Of a DNA stretch of 64,000 nt, positions 16,652 to 25,820 are shown one piece after another (position 1 is the stretch's first letter; the number at the start of each line of letters is the position of its first letter). The stretch comes from Desulfosporosinus sp. (lineage in GTDB: Bacteria; Bacillota; Desulfitobacteriia; Desulfitobacteriales; Desulfitobacteriaceae). The notes beneath the pieces were generated by a model. That model saw only the letters and a program-made list of their open reading frames with translations. It had not been told where the DNA came from and did not search any database. Both the position numbers and the translations under genes were made by a program. Location of the stretch: positions 85,163-149,162 of the forward strand of contig JARLHV010000170.1 of NCBI GenBank assembly GCA_031292055.1, read 5' to 3'.

Positions 16652-18453
16652 TACGCTAAAAGTATCTCTAAACGCTCAACAAGCCCTGCAAAAACTTGGA
16701 GCGCATTCCGTACAGGAACAGGAGTTTCCATATCAACGCCGGCTTTTCGCAATAATTCAATTGGATAATCTGAACTCCCACCGCTCAAGAATTTAAGATA
16801 CCTGGCCACAGCTGGCTTACCCTCATCTAAAATAGCCCGAGCAAAGGCCGTTGCCGCCGAGAAGCCTGTTGCATATTTGTAAACATAAAACGCATTGTAG
16901 AAATGTGGGATGCGGGCCCATTCTAAGGCAATCTCAGGATCAAGGATAACTTCCGCTCCATAATAAACTGCATTTAAATCGCGATAGATTTCGGATAGAT
17001 TGTCGGCTGTTAAGGCTCCCCCCTCTTCTACCACAGAGTGAACCTTTTTCTCGAATTCAGCAAACATAGTTTGCCTGAAAATAGTGCCCCGGAATTGCTC
17101 AAGATAATGATTAATCAAATACGCCAGAATTTTAGCATCTTTTGTTTTTGCCAAGAGATACTCCATAACCAACGCCTCATTCAACGTTGAAGCGACTTCA
17201 GCTACGAAAATTTTGTAGCCAGCATAAAGATGGGGTTGTTCCCGATTAGAGAAAAAAGTGTGCAACGAATGCCCCATCTCATGAGCGAGGGTAAACATGG
17301 AATTCAGAGTATCTTGATGATTCAATAAAACATACGGATGTGAGCGATACGTACCCCACGAATAAGCTCCGCTCGTCTTTCCTTCATTTTCATAAACATC
17401 GATCCACTTCTTCTGGAACCCTTCCTCCAAAATTTTGAGATAGTCTTCTCCTAGCGGCTGCAGGCCCTCAATCACCATTGCTTTTGCTTCCTCATAAGTA
17501 ATCGTCATCGTCGTTTCAGGAACAATCGGAACATAGATATCATACATATGTAACTCATTAAGTTTTAAAGCTTTTTTGCGCAGTTGGATATACCGATGCA
17601 TCTGAGGTAAAAATTCATGAACTGTCTCAATCAACGACTCATAGACCTTTAAGGGAACACGGTCATCATCTAAGGAAGCCTCCAAAGCCGAAGGATAGTG
17701 CCTTGCTTTGGCGAAAAAAACGTCAGATTTTACACTGGAATTCAAGGTAGCTGCCCAAGTATTCCTTTGCTTCGCATAGGTGGCATAAAGCGTTTCGAAG
17801 GCTGCTTTTCGCACGCCCTGTTCATGGCTTTCCATAAACTGAATGTAATTTCCCTTGGTTAATTCTACCGATTGACCCACTTCATCAACAATACTAGGAA
17901 ATTTCAAATCGGCATTATTAGCCATCGAAAAGATTGCGCCCGGTGCCTCCGCCAATTCGCCAACTTCTGCTAATAATTTCTCTTCTCCTGCGTTGAGAAT
18001 ATGCTCTTTCTTGCGCAGAATATCTTCAAGTGCCTGTTTATAAAGTTCCATTTTGGGAGACTGAGCGCGATATTCCTCCAGTCGCCCTTCCGGCATGGCC
18101 AATAATTCTGGGACCACGAAAGACGTCGCGCTACCCACCTTCACAGCCAGGGCTCCTGCACGATCTGTCAATGCTTGATAGGTAGCATTGCGATTATCCT
18201 CATCCCGCCGCATACGAGCATAAGAATAAATTTCTTCTAGGCGTATACTCAAATCGTCCATCCATTCAAAACACATGATTAAGCTCTCTGGATTATCTAC
18301 TAAATGTCCTTCAAATCTTTTTCCTTCATTTAAAAGCGTCTCAACGTGAGAAAACTCTTTCTCCCATAGATCATTATCAGAAAAAATGTCCTCCAAATGC
18401 CACTTATTAGCCTCCGGAATCTCTGTTCTAGACTTCTGGTGTTGTTGTTCCAT
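16651..18453 (-). CDS. pepF: Oligoendopeptidase F, M3 family
   Basis: A 600-aa zinc metallopeptidase of family M3 that cuts oligopeptides in the cytoplasm. The zinc motif HEMGH is at residues 391-395, with the third ligand in the following EVASTLNEA segment. Length is normal for PepF. The ATG follows CAAGGAGGG. The HD-domain gene begins in its stop codon. Confidence 0.96.
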   Translation of the reverse strand: MEQQHQKSRTEIPEANKWHLEDIFSDNDLWEKEFSHVETLLNEGKRFEGHLVDNPESLIMCFEWMDDLSIRLEEIYSYARMRRDEDNRNATYQALTDRAGALAVKVGSATSFVVPELLAMPEGRLEEYRAQSPKMELYKQALEDILRKKEHILNAGEEKLLAEVGELAEAPGAIFSMANNADLKFPSIVDEVGQSVELTKGNYIQFMESHEQGVRKAAFETLYATYAKQRNTWAATLNSSVKSDVFFAKARHYPSALEASLDDDRVPLKVYESLIETVHEFLPQMHRYIQLRKKALKLNELHMYDIYVPIVPETTMTITYEEAKAMVIEGLQPLGEDYLKILEEGFQKKWIDVYENEGKTSGAYSWGTYRSHPYVLLNHQDTLNSMFTLAHEMGHSLHTFFSNREQPHLYAGYKIFVAEVASTLNEALVMEYLLAKTKDAKILAYLINHYLEQFRGTIFRQTMFAEFEKKVHSVVEEGGALTADNLSEIYRDLNAVYYGAEVILDPEIALEWARIPHFYNAFYVYKYATGFSAATAFARAILDEGKPAVARYLKFLSGGSSDYPIELLRKAGVDMETPVPVRNALQVFAGLVERLEILLA

Positions 18454-18499
18454 AATTTTCCCTCCTTGAAATATATAATCCCCTTTATTATATACACAC

Positions 18500-18618
18500 A
18501 GCAGGAAAATTACTATTTCCCAGAAATTTTCCTGCTCTTTATCAATTCTGAGACACTCATTTCTTTAGCTATCTATAGGCATAGCGAAACAGGCAGCGTA
18601 CGTTCCACTGCCTGTTTC
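18500..18618. other. Two inverted repeats between pepF and pheA
   Basis: An 11-bp repeat (AGCAGGAAAAT, 18500-18510, with 18526-18536) and an 11-bp repeat (GAAACAGGCAG, 18586-18596, with 18608-18618) stand in the 384-bp divergent region. They could be terminator or operator structures. I looked for a T-box signature here and found none. Confidence 0.4.
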
Positions 18619-18774
18619 TTCCACCTTGTCCACTTATCCCCTGGAAGGTTCCCCAACCTTCCGATATTAATTCTACTCGATTCTACCCCTCTGCGCAAGT
18701 GTGTTAATCCATCCGTTATAAATTTTAGATTTCTCGTTTAAACTCATCTAGAGAAACGCCTGTTTCAATAACAC

Positions 18775-18803
18775 TTGTCGTTAATGTCTAACTGTATTAT
18801 GAT
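18775..18803 (+). promoter_or_regulatory. Probable sigma-A promoter of pheA
   Basis: TTGTCG (18775-18780) and TATGAT (18798-18803) with a 17-base spacer, 35 bases ahead of the pheA start. Confidence 0.65.
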
Positions 18804-18837
18804 AATAATTAAACAGTTACAAAGAGGAGACAGCAGA

Positions 18838-19701
18838 ATGAGAAAGATGGGCTATTTGGGACCAAAAGGGAGTTTTTCTGAGGAGGCAATCCATCTATTT
18901 TTAGCCACTTATCCAGAATTTAATGAAATCCCGCCTGCGCTTATTCCCTTTCCCACAATACCACGCTTACTCCTCGCCTGTAATGACCAGGCAGTAGACT
19001 GGGCCTTTGTTCCTTTAGAGAATTCCACAGAAGGACAAGTGGGCGTGACTATGGATACACTCAGCCAAACTGAGCAGCTCTTTATCACCCATGAATTCGT
19101 CCATCTGATTGACCAATGCCTTCTGACGCACGAACCTATGCCACTTGGACAGATCGAGCGAGTATATTCACACGAACAAGCGCTAGGACAATGCCGTGAT
19201 TTCCTCGATAAACACCTTCCGCATGCAGAGCAGCTAATTTGTCTGAGCACCGCTGAAGCAGCCCATAAGATTTCCTCTATCCGAGAAAACTGGGCTGCCA
19301 TCGGCTCGCGTCGAGCTGCCCATCTCTATAACCTTCACCTACTTCAAGAACGCATTCAGGATATTACACTGAATGCCACTCGCTTTGTACTCGTCGGCCA
19401 TAGCCTTGCTGAAATGTCCGGTGGTGATGATAAAACATCTCTTCTTATTATCGCCGAAAATACGCCTGGGTCTTTATACCGCATCTTGGGTGAATTTAGT
19501 CAACGTCATATTAATTTAAGCCGTATTGAATCTCGTCCATCCAAAAGGAAACTGGGAGAATACGTTTTCTTTGTTGATATGGACGGCTATGTCTTTGCTC
19601 CACCTATTCAAGATCTTCTCTGGGCATTTAAGGAAAAAAACATTTTCGCAAAGCTTTTAGGCTCCTATCCCAAGGCACTACCTGATGAAACAATATTTTA
19701 G
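18838..19701 (+). CDS. pheA: Prephenate dehydratase
   Basis: A 287-aa monofunctional prephenate dehydratase, turning prephenate into phenylpyruvate for phenylalanine synthesis. The catalytic domain begins GYLGPKGSFSEEA; the TRF-like catalytic motif is NATRFVLVG; and a C-terminal ACT domain with SRIESRPSK binds phenylalanine for feedback control. The ATG at 18838 has AGAGGAGA upstream; a longer reading to 18775 overlaps the promoter. A single-gene unit with its own terminator. Confidence 0.95.
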   Translation: MRKMGYLGPKGSFSEEAIHLFLATYPEFNEIPPALIPFPTIPRLLLACNDQAVDWAFVPLENSTEGQVGVTMDTLSQTEQLFITHEFVHLIDQCLLTHEPMPLGQIERVYSHEQALGQCRDFLDKHLPHAEQLICLSTAEAAHKISSIRENWAAIGSRRAAHLYNLHLLQERIQDITLNATRFVLVGHSLAEMSGGDDKTSLLIIAENTPGSLYRILGEFSQRHINLSRIESRPSKRKLGEYVFFVDMDGYVFAPPIQDLLWAFKEKNIFAKLLGSYPKALPDETIF

Positions 19702-19733
19702 AGCGAGAGGATAATCCTCTCGCTCTTTATTTA
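19701..19733. terminator. Terminator between pheA and the convergent gene
   Basis: GAGCGAGAGG and its complement with a 5-nt loop, then TTTATTT. It begins on the last base of the pheA stop and lies just before the end of the convergent gene at 19739. Confidence 0.85.
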
Positions 19734-19738
19734 GGCAC

Positions 19739-20989
19739 TTATACTTTGAGGGGTTGCAATTCCACAAGTGAGGATGTCCCTGACCTAGTAAGCTGAATAA
19801 GCTCTACACCATCGACCGTGACATAATTTTCATCTCCCTGTAAATTTGTGGTTGTAAGCTTACCATCTTTAATGATATTGGCTGTCTGATCATCATAGAC
19901 AATCAATTGACCCGTAACCCCAATGAGCGTACGTACCTTTTGGTTAAAGGGGATCGTGCCTTCCCATTCAGTTTTCAGAGTAGGGTTCTCTTTCATCACT
20001 TGAAGATCGGCTGTGGTTTTAAGCTTGACGAGTTGATTGTTTTCTACTTCTCCGATATACACTTTTCCATTTCTGACGCCTAAAATTCTATCGTTGCTAT
20101 TTTTAGAAATGACGAGACGCTTGTCATTATTTATAGCGACAACTTGCTGAGCAACCCCCACTTTACTGTCAATGTATAGTGTTCCGTACCGATCAGAGGT
20201 CGCCATATTATCGATAAGCTCCTTAGATTTGTTGAGGGTAGTCACCTTTTTCATAACGTCAATTTTCATAAGTTGTTGTGTCGAACCATTCGAGACAGTT
20301 AAATACATCAAATTGGTAGTGGTTGAGACCACAAATTTTTCAATCTTTCCACCTTCTGAAATCTCTTCACCACCACTCGGTGGGTCAAAGGTATTTAAAT
20401 TATCATCTGGAGCAGCGTCTTCATCGCTATTTGGGAGTTCCAGTGAATACAGTTCCGTAATTTGCGGACTACCATACCGTTTTTCAAGTTTAGGCACCGC
20501 AGGAACCTCTTTCGTCACAATTTTCGCTTGGTTGGGATCTTCTGTTTTCGGCTCAATTGAAGGGGTTGAGATTTTAGGCTTAGAAGGGTAAACTTTAACG
20601 GTTGTTACAGCATTAGGATTTTTCTTGGCATAAAAATAGAGCAAGATATTTCGATCCGGCAGCCATTGATACGTAACCACACCTAAGGTTTGGTCCGTAG
20701 CAGCGGGAGATTTTTTTTCAAAAACAACGGCTGCTTTTTTGAGGTTGAAAATTTTGAGGGTACCATTTTCCGAATAAGCTAAATAATCTTTGGCGTAAGA
20801 CACCTGAATATTAGTTATATTAGAACTTGGAATGGTTGCCTTGAGCTGAGAAGTGATTGGCGCTTCACCATCTGCTCCCGTCAGTCCCATAACTTGTTTA
20901 ATTTGATTATTTAAAAGGGTGTACCCTCCAAACTGAAGCATAAGTGAAACTAATATCCAAACTACCAGGGTACGCAGTCTCTTCTTCAT
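19739..20989 (-). CDS. Membrane-anchored extracytoplasmic protein, beta-propeller-like
   Basis: A 416-aa protein with one N-terminal membrane helix (LVVWILVSLMLQFGGYTLL) and a large outer part made of repeated short beta-strand units (KDYLAYSENGTLKIFNL, DRNILLYFYAK, NGKVYIGEV), suggesting a propeller. A central acidic/proline linker lies at roughly residues 125-215. The ATG at 20989 follows AAAGGAG. It is the second gene of a pair with the phosphodiester glycosidase upstream, so a joint role at the envelope is likely. No enzyme motif is seen. Confidence 0.6.
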   Translation of the reverse strand: MKKRLRTLVVWILVSLMLQFGGYTLLNNQIKQVMGLTGADGEAPITSQLKATIPSSNITNIQVSYAKDYLAYSENGTLKIFNLKKAAVVFEKKSPAATDQTLGVVTYQWLPDRNILLYFYAKKNPNAVTTVKVYPSKPKISTPSIEPKTEDPNQAKIVTKEVPAVPKLEKRYGSPQITELYSLELPNSDEDAAPDDNLNTFDPPSGGEEISEGGKIEKFVVSTTTNLMYLTVSNGSTQQLMKIDVMKKVTTLNKSKELIDNMATSDRYGTLYIDSKVGVAQQVVAINNDKRLVISKNSNDRILGVRNGKVYIGEVENNQLVKLKTTADLQVMKENPTLKTEWEGTIPFNQKVRTLIGVTGQLIVYDDQTANIIKDGKLTTTNLQGDENYVTVDGVELIQLTRSGTSSLVELQPLKV

Positions 20990-21059
20990 GCGTAATTCTC
21001 CTTTTTCAGCGCTGATTTCTATTGAGATGCCTACAAAGATGTCCATTTATTCGTTGGCT

Positions 21060-22034
21060 CTATTCTGGCATAACTACAATAGCCGTCGGCAGATAGCGTT
21101 CACCTGCCCAATTCCAAAGTGTGTTAATCACTTTTCCGTTATAGAAAAGTTCTGTCGATGAACCTCCATCCAGATTGGCAGCATTAACCGCATCATAATC
21201 TTTAAAAAGATTATACAGATCGCTCATTTTCGCACCCAGGCTAGTGAGTTGTCGACCATCGATTACGACAAGAATAATAGTACCATCTGCTTTCTGTCCG
21301 ATGGCACTTCTCGGAGCAACTCCCCACACTGAGTCTTGAAATTCACATCGTTTTCCGTCTTTTATTAACGCCGGCCAGAATGAGACCGCTTCTTGTATGT
21401 TATTCTTTTTAATGTCATCTGCGGACATTTTTTCACAGATCAGGTTAGAATCCTTATCAAGGGCTATAACGTCTGTACTATCTGTACTTAAGTTGCCAAG
21501 ATTGTTATGTACGATTTCTCCATTATGCACGGTTAAACCGTCGGGAAAAGCCCCGTTTCCTGAACCGTTTGGATCATAGAATGCTCCACCATTTATTCCT
21601 GCAATCGCGCCAGTATCTTTAACCAAGTCACTTACCCGTTCGCCTGTGACACCCATTTCTTTGGTCACAGCTACTTTTATCCGTTTCGGATCTTTGATTA
21701 ACATTACCTTACCTTTAAAGGATTTACCTTTAATATCTTCAATTGTGATTCCAGACGAAGCATCGGATACCGTACGCTGTATTGGAATATTCGAAGACGA
21801 ATCTGCCTCATTATATTTATCCACAATTTCATCAATCTGTGCATCAGAGAGAAATGCCTTAACAACCTGTGGATGTCGTGAAGTAAGAACAGAACCTACC
21901 GCCAAAACTTGCATTGCTTCAAACGGTCCCCAGAAAATGACAAAAGGTGCTAGTATTACCGTAAATATTAAATTGAACAAAATAAAAACCATAACCATTT
22001 TAAACTTAAACCGCATCTTCTTCCTTATTTTCAT
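21060..22034 (-). CDS. Phosphodiester glycosidase family (NAGPA domain) protein
   Basis: A 324-aa protein with an N-terminal membrane anchor and a NAGPA/phosphodiester glycosidase domain from about residue 120. The telling motifs are GINGGAFYDPNG, GVAPRSAIGQKADGT and ANLDGGSSTELFYNG. In bacteria this domain is linked to exopolysaccharide or teichoic-acid-type polymers and to spore envelope proteins. GGAGG precedes the ATG closely. It is transcribed with the propeller-like gene. Confidence 0.85.
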   Translation of the reverse strand: MKIRKKMRFKFKMVMVFILFNLIFTVILAPFVIFWGPFEAMQVLAVGSVLTSRHPQVVKAFLSDAQIDEIVDKYNEADSSSNIPIQRTVSDASSGITIEDIKGKSFKGKVMLIKDPKRIKVAVTKEMGVTGERVSDLVKDTGAIAGINGGAFYDPNGSGNGAFPDGLTVHNGEIVHNNLGNLSTDSTDVIALDKDSNLICEKMSADDIKKNNIQEAVSFWPALIKDGKRCEFQDSVWGVAPRSAIGQKADGTIILVVIDGRQLTSLGAKMSDLYNLFKDYDAVNAANLDGGSSTELFYNGKVINTLWNWAGERYLPTAIVVMPE

Positions 22035-22169
22035 ATTACCTCCATAATCCGTCTAAATATTTGGCGAAAAACTGCAACCGTTATTTTATTTCCACATTCT
22101 TTGCCCAAAATCCTCCCTACTCAAAAATTCACAGCTATCCGAACTATTTTAAAGCTCAATCATTCCCTA

Positions 22170-22221
22170 AACAAATCTTAAAGGGTTTGGCAAAATTTCG
22201 CCAAACCCTTTAAGATTTGTT
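22170..22221 (-). terminator. Strong terminator after thrC
   Basis: A perfect 22-bp inverted repeat (AACAAATCTTAAAGGGTTTG and two more bases, with its complement, 8-nt loop), about 56 bp downstream of the thrC stop on the minus strand. Confidence 0.85.
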
Positions 22222-22277
22222 CTTATATTAATCCTGATCTACGCCCTACTGGCTACTTACACAAAGACACTTTCTCA

Positions 22278-23756
22278 TCATCCTATGAACAGCTTCTGCA
22301 GTAATCCTGTAATTTCTCCTGGCTCACACGCTGTAGCCGTTGTTGTTACCTTATCCTCTAACCCTTGTAACCCCAAAGGTATTTTCCAGCCTGTCAATTG
22401 ACTTAAATAATCAAGAGCTTCCCATTCGTCTCTCATACTCTTAAGTTTTTCTCCCTCCAATCCTCTTAAAACATTCGAGGCAAACTTAAAAGGACTTGCC
22501 GTTGAAGCAATCACTGTAAACGTTTGATCGTTTGTCGCGGAGAGATAATCTTCATACACTTTCATTGCAACGGCTGTATGAGGGTCAAAAACATACTGAT
22601 AAGCTTGATAAGCTCGGGCTATTGTCTCAAGGGTTTCCTCTTCATCCGCCCATCCGGCATAGACAGTGTCTTGACATTGTTTCAGGGTGACTGGATCTAC
22701 TGTAAATGTCCCTTGGTTCTTCGAGTCATACCAAGTTTGAATCTTCCTGGCATCTCGCCCACTCATTTCATAGAGAAACCGCTCAAAATTACTTGATATC
22801 AAAATATCCATCGAAGGGGAGATCGTTTGAAAAAAGTCTCGCTGACTTTGATAGACTCCAGTTTCAAAAAAATCTACCAAAACATTATTTTTATTAGAAG
22901 CACTGATAATACGGTCAATTGGGAGACCCATACGCTTAGCATAATAAGCCGCCTGTAAATTCCCAAAATTCCCCGTAGGAATTACCACATTTATTTTGCC
23001 TCCCGGAGTGACTTTCCCCTGCTCCACAGCCTGCAAATAGGCCCAAAAATAATAAACAATTTGGGGCAGAAGTCGTCCCCAGTTAATAGAATTCGCGGAG
23101 GAAAAAATCAAATGTTTTGCTTGTAATTGTTCCTTCAAAGTATCTGAGGCAAAAATACGCTTTACTGCGGTTTGACATTCGTCAAAGTTTCCCTTAACCG
23201 CAACGACATGGGTATTCTCCCCTTCTGTTGTTGTCATCTGACGTTCTTGAACAGGACTCACGCCCCCTTCAGGATAAAAGACAACAATGTGCATGCCTTC
23301 TCTGTTTTTGAACCCTTCCAAGGCGGCTTTTCCGGTATCACCCGATGTTGCCACGAGAATTAAGACCTCTTCAGTGCGGTTAAACAATTTAAGACTAACT
23401 TTCAATAAATCAGGCAACACTTGCAACGCCATATCTTTAAATGCGGCTGTGGGTCCATGCCAAAGTTCTAAAACTCCAAAATTCCCCACCAAAACCAGAG
23501 GTGCCGGGTCAGGCCCATCAAACGTTCCATCTGCATAAACATTTACAATTTTTGCTATAGCCGCCTCGGAGAAATCAGGTAAATATGGGGTCATGACACG
23601 CTTGGCGACGTCATGATACGTTAACCCCTGAAGGTTTTGCCAATTTAAAGTGGGAATGATCGAAGGGACAAAGAGACCTCCGCTTGGTACCATTCCTAAT
23701 GTAATCGCTTGGGCTGCCCTTTGGTCAGCAAGATTACCCCGTGTGCTTTCATACAA
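22278..23756 (-). CDS. thrC: Threonine synthase
   Basis: A 492-aa PLP enzyme of the longer threonine synthase class, converting O-phosphohomoserine to threonine. It begins MYESTRG as the family does; the PLP lysine is in HGPTAAFKD (K107), and VATSGDTGKAALEGF and PTGNFGN are phosphate-binding segments. The TTG start has TAGGAGG nine bases upstream. No thrB or hom is adjacent, so the gene is monocistronic. Confidence 0.95.
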   Translation of the reverse strand: MYESTRGNLADQRAAQAITLGMVPSGGLFVPSIIPTLNWQNLQGLTYHDVAKRVMTPYLPDFSEAAIAKIVNVYADGTFDGPDPAPLVLVGNFGVLELWHGPTAAFKDMALQVLPDLLKVSLKLFNRTEEVLILVATSGDTGKAALEGFKNREGMHIVVFYPEGGVSPVQERQMTTTEGENTHVVAVKGNFDECQTAVKRIFASDTLKEQLQAKHLIFSSANSINWGRLLPQIVYYFWAYLQAVEQGKVTPGGKINVVIPTGNFGNLQAAYYAKRMGLPIDRIISASNKNNVLVDFFETGVYQSQRDFFQTISPSMDILISSNFERFLYEMSGRDARKIQTWYDSKNQGTFTVDPVTLKQCQDTVYAGWADEEETLETIARAYQAYQYVFDPHTAVAMKVYEDYLSATNDQTFTVIASTASPFKFASNVLRGLEGEKLKSMRDEWEALDYLSQLTGWKIPLGLQGLEDKVTTTATACEPGEITGLLQKLFIG

Positions 23757-23907
23757 CTGCTACTACCTCCTAGACATTTAGGTTATCAATTTTCATTATA
23801 AGCTCTTCGCTGTATATTCGCCACAAGAGACAATTATCCTTCCTGAGAAGACAGCTGAATTCAGGAAGAGTCTTACCTAAACGATTTAAAACTTGATTCT
23901 AATAAAA

Positions 23908-23943
23908 CGAAGTACGAAGAGGATATCCTCTTCGCACTTCGCT
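23908..23943 (-). terminator. Terminator of the mgsA-tautomerase unit
   Basis: CGAAGTACGAAGAGGAT pairs with ATCCTCTTCGCACTTCG (one mismatch), followed by TTTTATT on the minus strand, 25 bp after the tautomerase stop. Confidence 0.85.
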
Positions 23944-23967
23944 TTACAGCGATCTTCTTGCATAGAA

Positions 23968-24153
23968 CTATTCGTCACTGGCTAGCTTTCCTGCTTTGGC
24001 GTAATTATCCTTGGACATGTCACGAATAATTATTGTCACTTTTTCGGCAGGCGCCCCGATGGATTCTACAATTGCCTGAGTAACTTTTTCAACGAGTAAT
24101 CGTTTTTGGGCAAGTGTACGGCCTTCCAATAACTCAACTTGTACAATCGGCAT
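23968..24153 (-). CDS. 4-oxalocrotonate tautomerase family protein
   Basis: A 61-aa protein, the normal size of the small tautomerase family. After removal of the start Met the N-terminal proline ([12 protein letters not shown]) acts as the catalytic base. ATG 24153 has GGAGG upstream and lies inside the 3' end of mgsA (20-bp overlap), so the two are coupled. The physiological substrate is unknown; the coupling with methylglyoxal synthase suggests a carbonyl compound. Confidence 0.9.
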   Translation of the reverse strand: MPIVQVELLEGRTLAQKRLLVEKVTQAIVESIGAPAEKVTIIIRDMSKDNYAKAGKLASDE

Positions 24154-24541
24154 GGTTTTCACCTCCCTCCAAACACAGTTTAACATGAGTCATTAGAATT
24201 TCTGCGCTTTGCCGATTTGTGGCCAATGGAATATTATGGACATCACAAACACGTAATAAAGCAGAGATGTCGGGTTCGTGGGCCTGAGCGGTTAACGGGT
24301 CGCGCAGGAAAATAATCATATCTAACATTTGCGTGGCGACGAGACTACCAATTTGTTGATCTCCTCCAATCGGACCTGACAAAAGCGCAGTCACCAGTAA
24401 ACCAGTATGTTGTCGAACCAATTTCCCGGTGGTTCCCGTTGCCGTTAAATCACACTGAGACAATATATCTTTATGTTTTTTGGCAAATTCAATCATTTCA
24501 GCTTTTTTTTCATCATGAGCTACTAGCGCTATTTTAAACAT
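24134..24541 (-). CDS. mgsA: Methylglyoxal synthase
   Basis: A 135-aa enzyme turning dihydroxyacetone phosphate into methylglyoxal, a bypass of lower glycolysis under phosphate limitation. Visible motifs are [18 protein letters not shown] (phosphate binding), [10 protein letters not shown] (with the catalytic aspartate) and the C-terminal [21 protein letters not shown] precedes the ATG at 24541. The 3' end overlaps the tautomerase gene. Confidence 0.95.
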   Translation of the reverse strand: MFKIALVAHDEKKAEMIEFAKKHKDILSQCDLTATGTTGKLVRQHTGLLVTALLSGPIGGDQQIGSLVATQMLDMIIFLRDPLTAQAHEPDISALLRVCDVHNIPLATNRQSAEILMTHVKLCLEGGENHADCTS

Positions 24542-24586
24542 ATACACTCCTTACTACCCTTCATGCCTTTGCAAGGATTCCACTCG

Positions 24587-24934
24587 TTAGGTTTCCCCCG
24601 TCTGTTTCAATAATTCTTGAGCAACATCTGAAATTAAGAAGGTAAGCTTACGCCGCTCGGCAAGTTGATAAATTCGCTCCGGTTGCTTAATCAATAGATC
24701 CTTTTCCACTCGTACACACTTTTTAAGAGCATGTTCTAACCGAAGGGCATCACTCCAAGTACCTACCTCCCAAGCTTGTGCCAAGGAAACAGGGCGATGT
24801 GAAGCTGTGTATTTTGCCCCATGGCCTCCTGAAGCACCCTTGTTATGTTCTCTCACCCTCCGCATGAGGTCCGTCGTTGCACCCGTATAGATCGTATTGT
24901 TTGCACATCGTGCCAGATACACCCAATAACCCAT
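24587..24934 (-). CDS. GIY-YIG nuclease-superfamily protein (YhbQ/UPF0213 type)
   Basis: A 115-aa single-domain protein. The motif reads WVYLARCANNTIYTGATTDL with the later R and E positions in RRVREHNKG and RLEHALKK. Members are linked to DNA repair or processing, but their role is poorly defined. It starts three bases after the mqnA stop, so it is probably co-transcribed with mqnA. Confidence 0.9.
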   Translation of the reverse strand: MGYWVYLARCANNTIYTGATTDLMRRVREHNKGASGGHGAKYTASHRPVSLAQAWEVGTWSDALRLEHALKKCVRVEKDLLIKQPERIYQLAERRKLTFLISDVAQELLKQTGET

Positions 24935-24937
24935 GTG

Positions 24938-25756
24938 TTACTCCTCTGGCCAAAACTCGAAGACAGGACGACTCGACAACAGATTAAGTTCAAAACATAA
25001 ATCCAAATATTTATGTAGTCCTGAAATCAGAGTCTGATCTAAGCCGTAATTAAACTGGGTAAAATAATCTCTCCAGAAATCCAGCGTTCCTCCAAGCATC
25101 GTCTGACATGTCGTAACAATGTCCTCCATGTTGCGAAGTGCCTTGGCCTTAGCGTCCAAGAGCAATTGATAGACAGACAATACTTCTCCCCCTCGCTCAG
25201 CAATCAGTCTTTTCGGGAAAGCCCAAACAGCATAAGTCATGGAACAGCCCGTATGATGAAGCCATTCTTCACCCAAATCATAGATATAGCAATCTGGATG
25301 AAGAAGTGCTGCTTGAATGGCCGCATCTGCGATCAGCAACGCCGCATCTGCCTTAGCAAACATGCCCTCAAGATCAGAGGGCATGGTCAAATAGCGTGGA
25401 GTTACGCCGTAGTAATGATGGAGCAGAACCTTAGTCAAATTCACAGAAGTTGCTGATGTATTCGTCAGAGCAACGGTCAGGCCATCTAAATCTTTTAGAG
25501 CGACTTTAGAAAATAAGAGGATCGACCCTACTCTTCCTTTGGTAGAAACAGAAAGGTTTGGCAACACCGCATAATCTTGCCAATGTTCTCCATAAGAAAA
25601 TGCGCTAATTGGAGCCATATCAATCCGTCCATCAGCCAACATTGCATTATGCCCCGTGGGTTCAGCAGTGACTGACTCCAGCAACGGCTGCTCTTTCTGT
25701 AAAAAATAGAACATCGGCAACATATTAGTATTTGGGTTATGTCCAATGCGAATCAT
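24938..25756 (-). CDS. mqnA: Chorismate dehydratase, menaquinone futalosine pathway
   Basis: A 272-aa periplasmic-binding-protein-fold enzyme removing water from chorismate to give the substrate of MqnE, the first step of the futalosine route. MIRIGHNPNTNMLPMFYFL at the start, MAPISAFSYGEH and LALTN-like VALTNTSATSVNL fit the family. The ATG at 25756 has GGGGG upstream; a longer reading begins two bases after the upstream stop without a ribosome site. Its partner mqnE lies at 6647-7747. Confidence 0.85.
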   Translation of the reverse strand: MIRIGHNPNTNMLPMFYFLQKEQPLLESVTAEPTGHNAMLADGRIDMAPISAFSYGEHWQDYAVLPNLSVSTKGRVGSILLFSKVALKDLDGLTVALTNTSATSVNLTKVLLHHYYGVTPRYLTMPSDLEGMFAKADAALLIADAAIQAALLHPDCYIYDLGEEWLHHTGCSMTYAVWAFPKRLIAERGGEVLSVYQLLLDAKAKALRNMEDIVTTCQTMLGGTLDFWRDYFTQFNYGLDQTLISGLHKYLDLCFELNLLSSRPVFEFWPEE

Positions 25757-25820
25757 GTAAGTACCCCCAATGTCAGTAATAAGCTCAACGTTAATCTCCT
25801 CAGAGCTCAGACGCAGCATC

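Noticed and set aside
18454..18837. T-box leader before pheA
   Set aside because: No GGGTGGNACCGCG-type T-box sequence and no specifier loop is visible.
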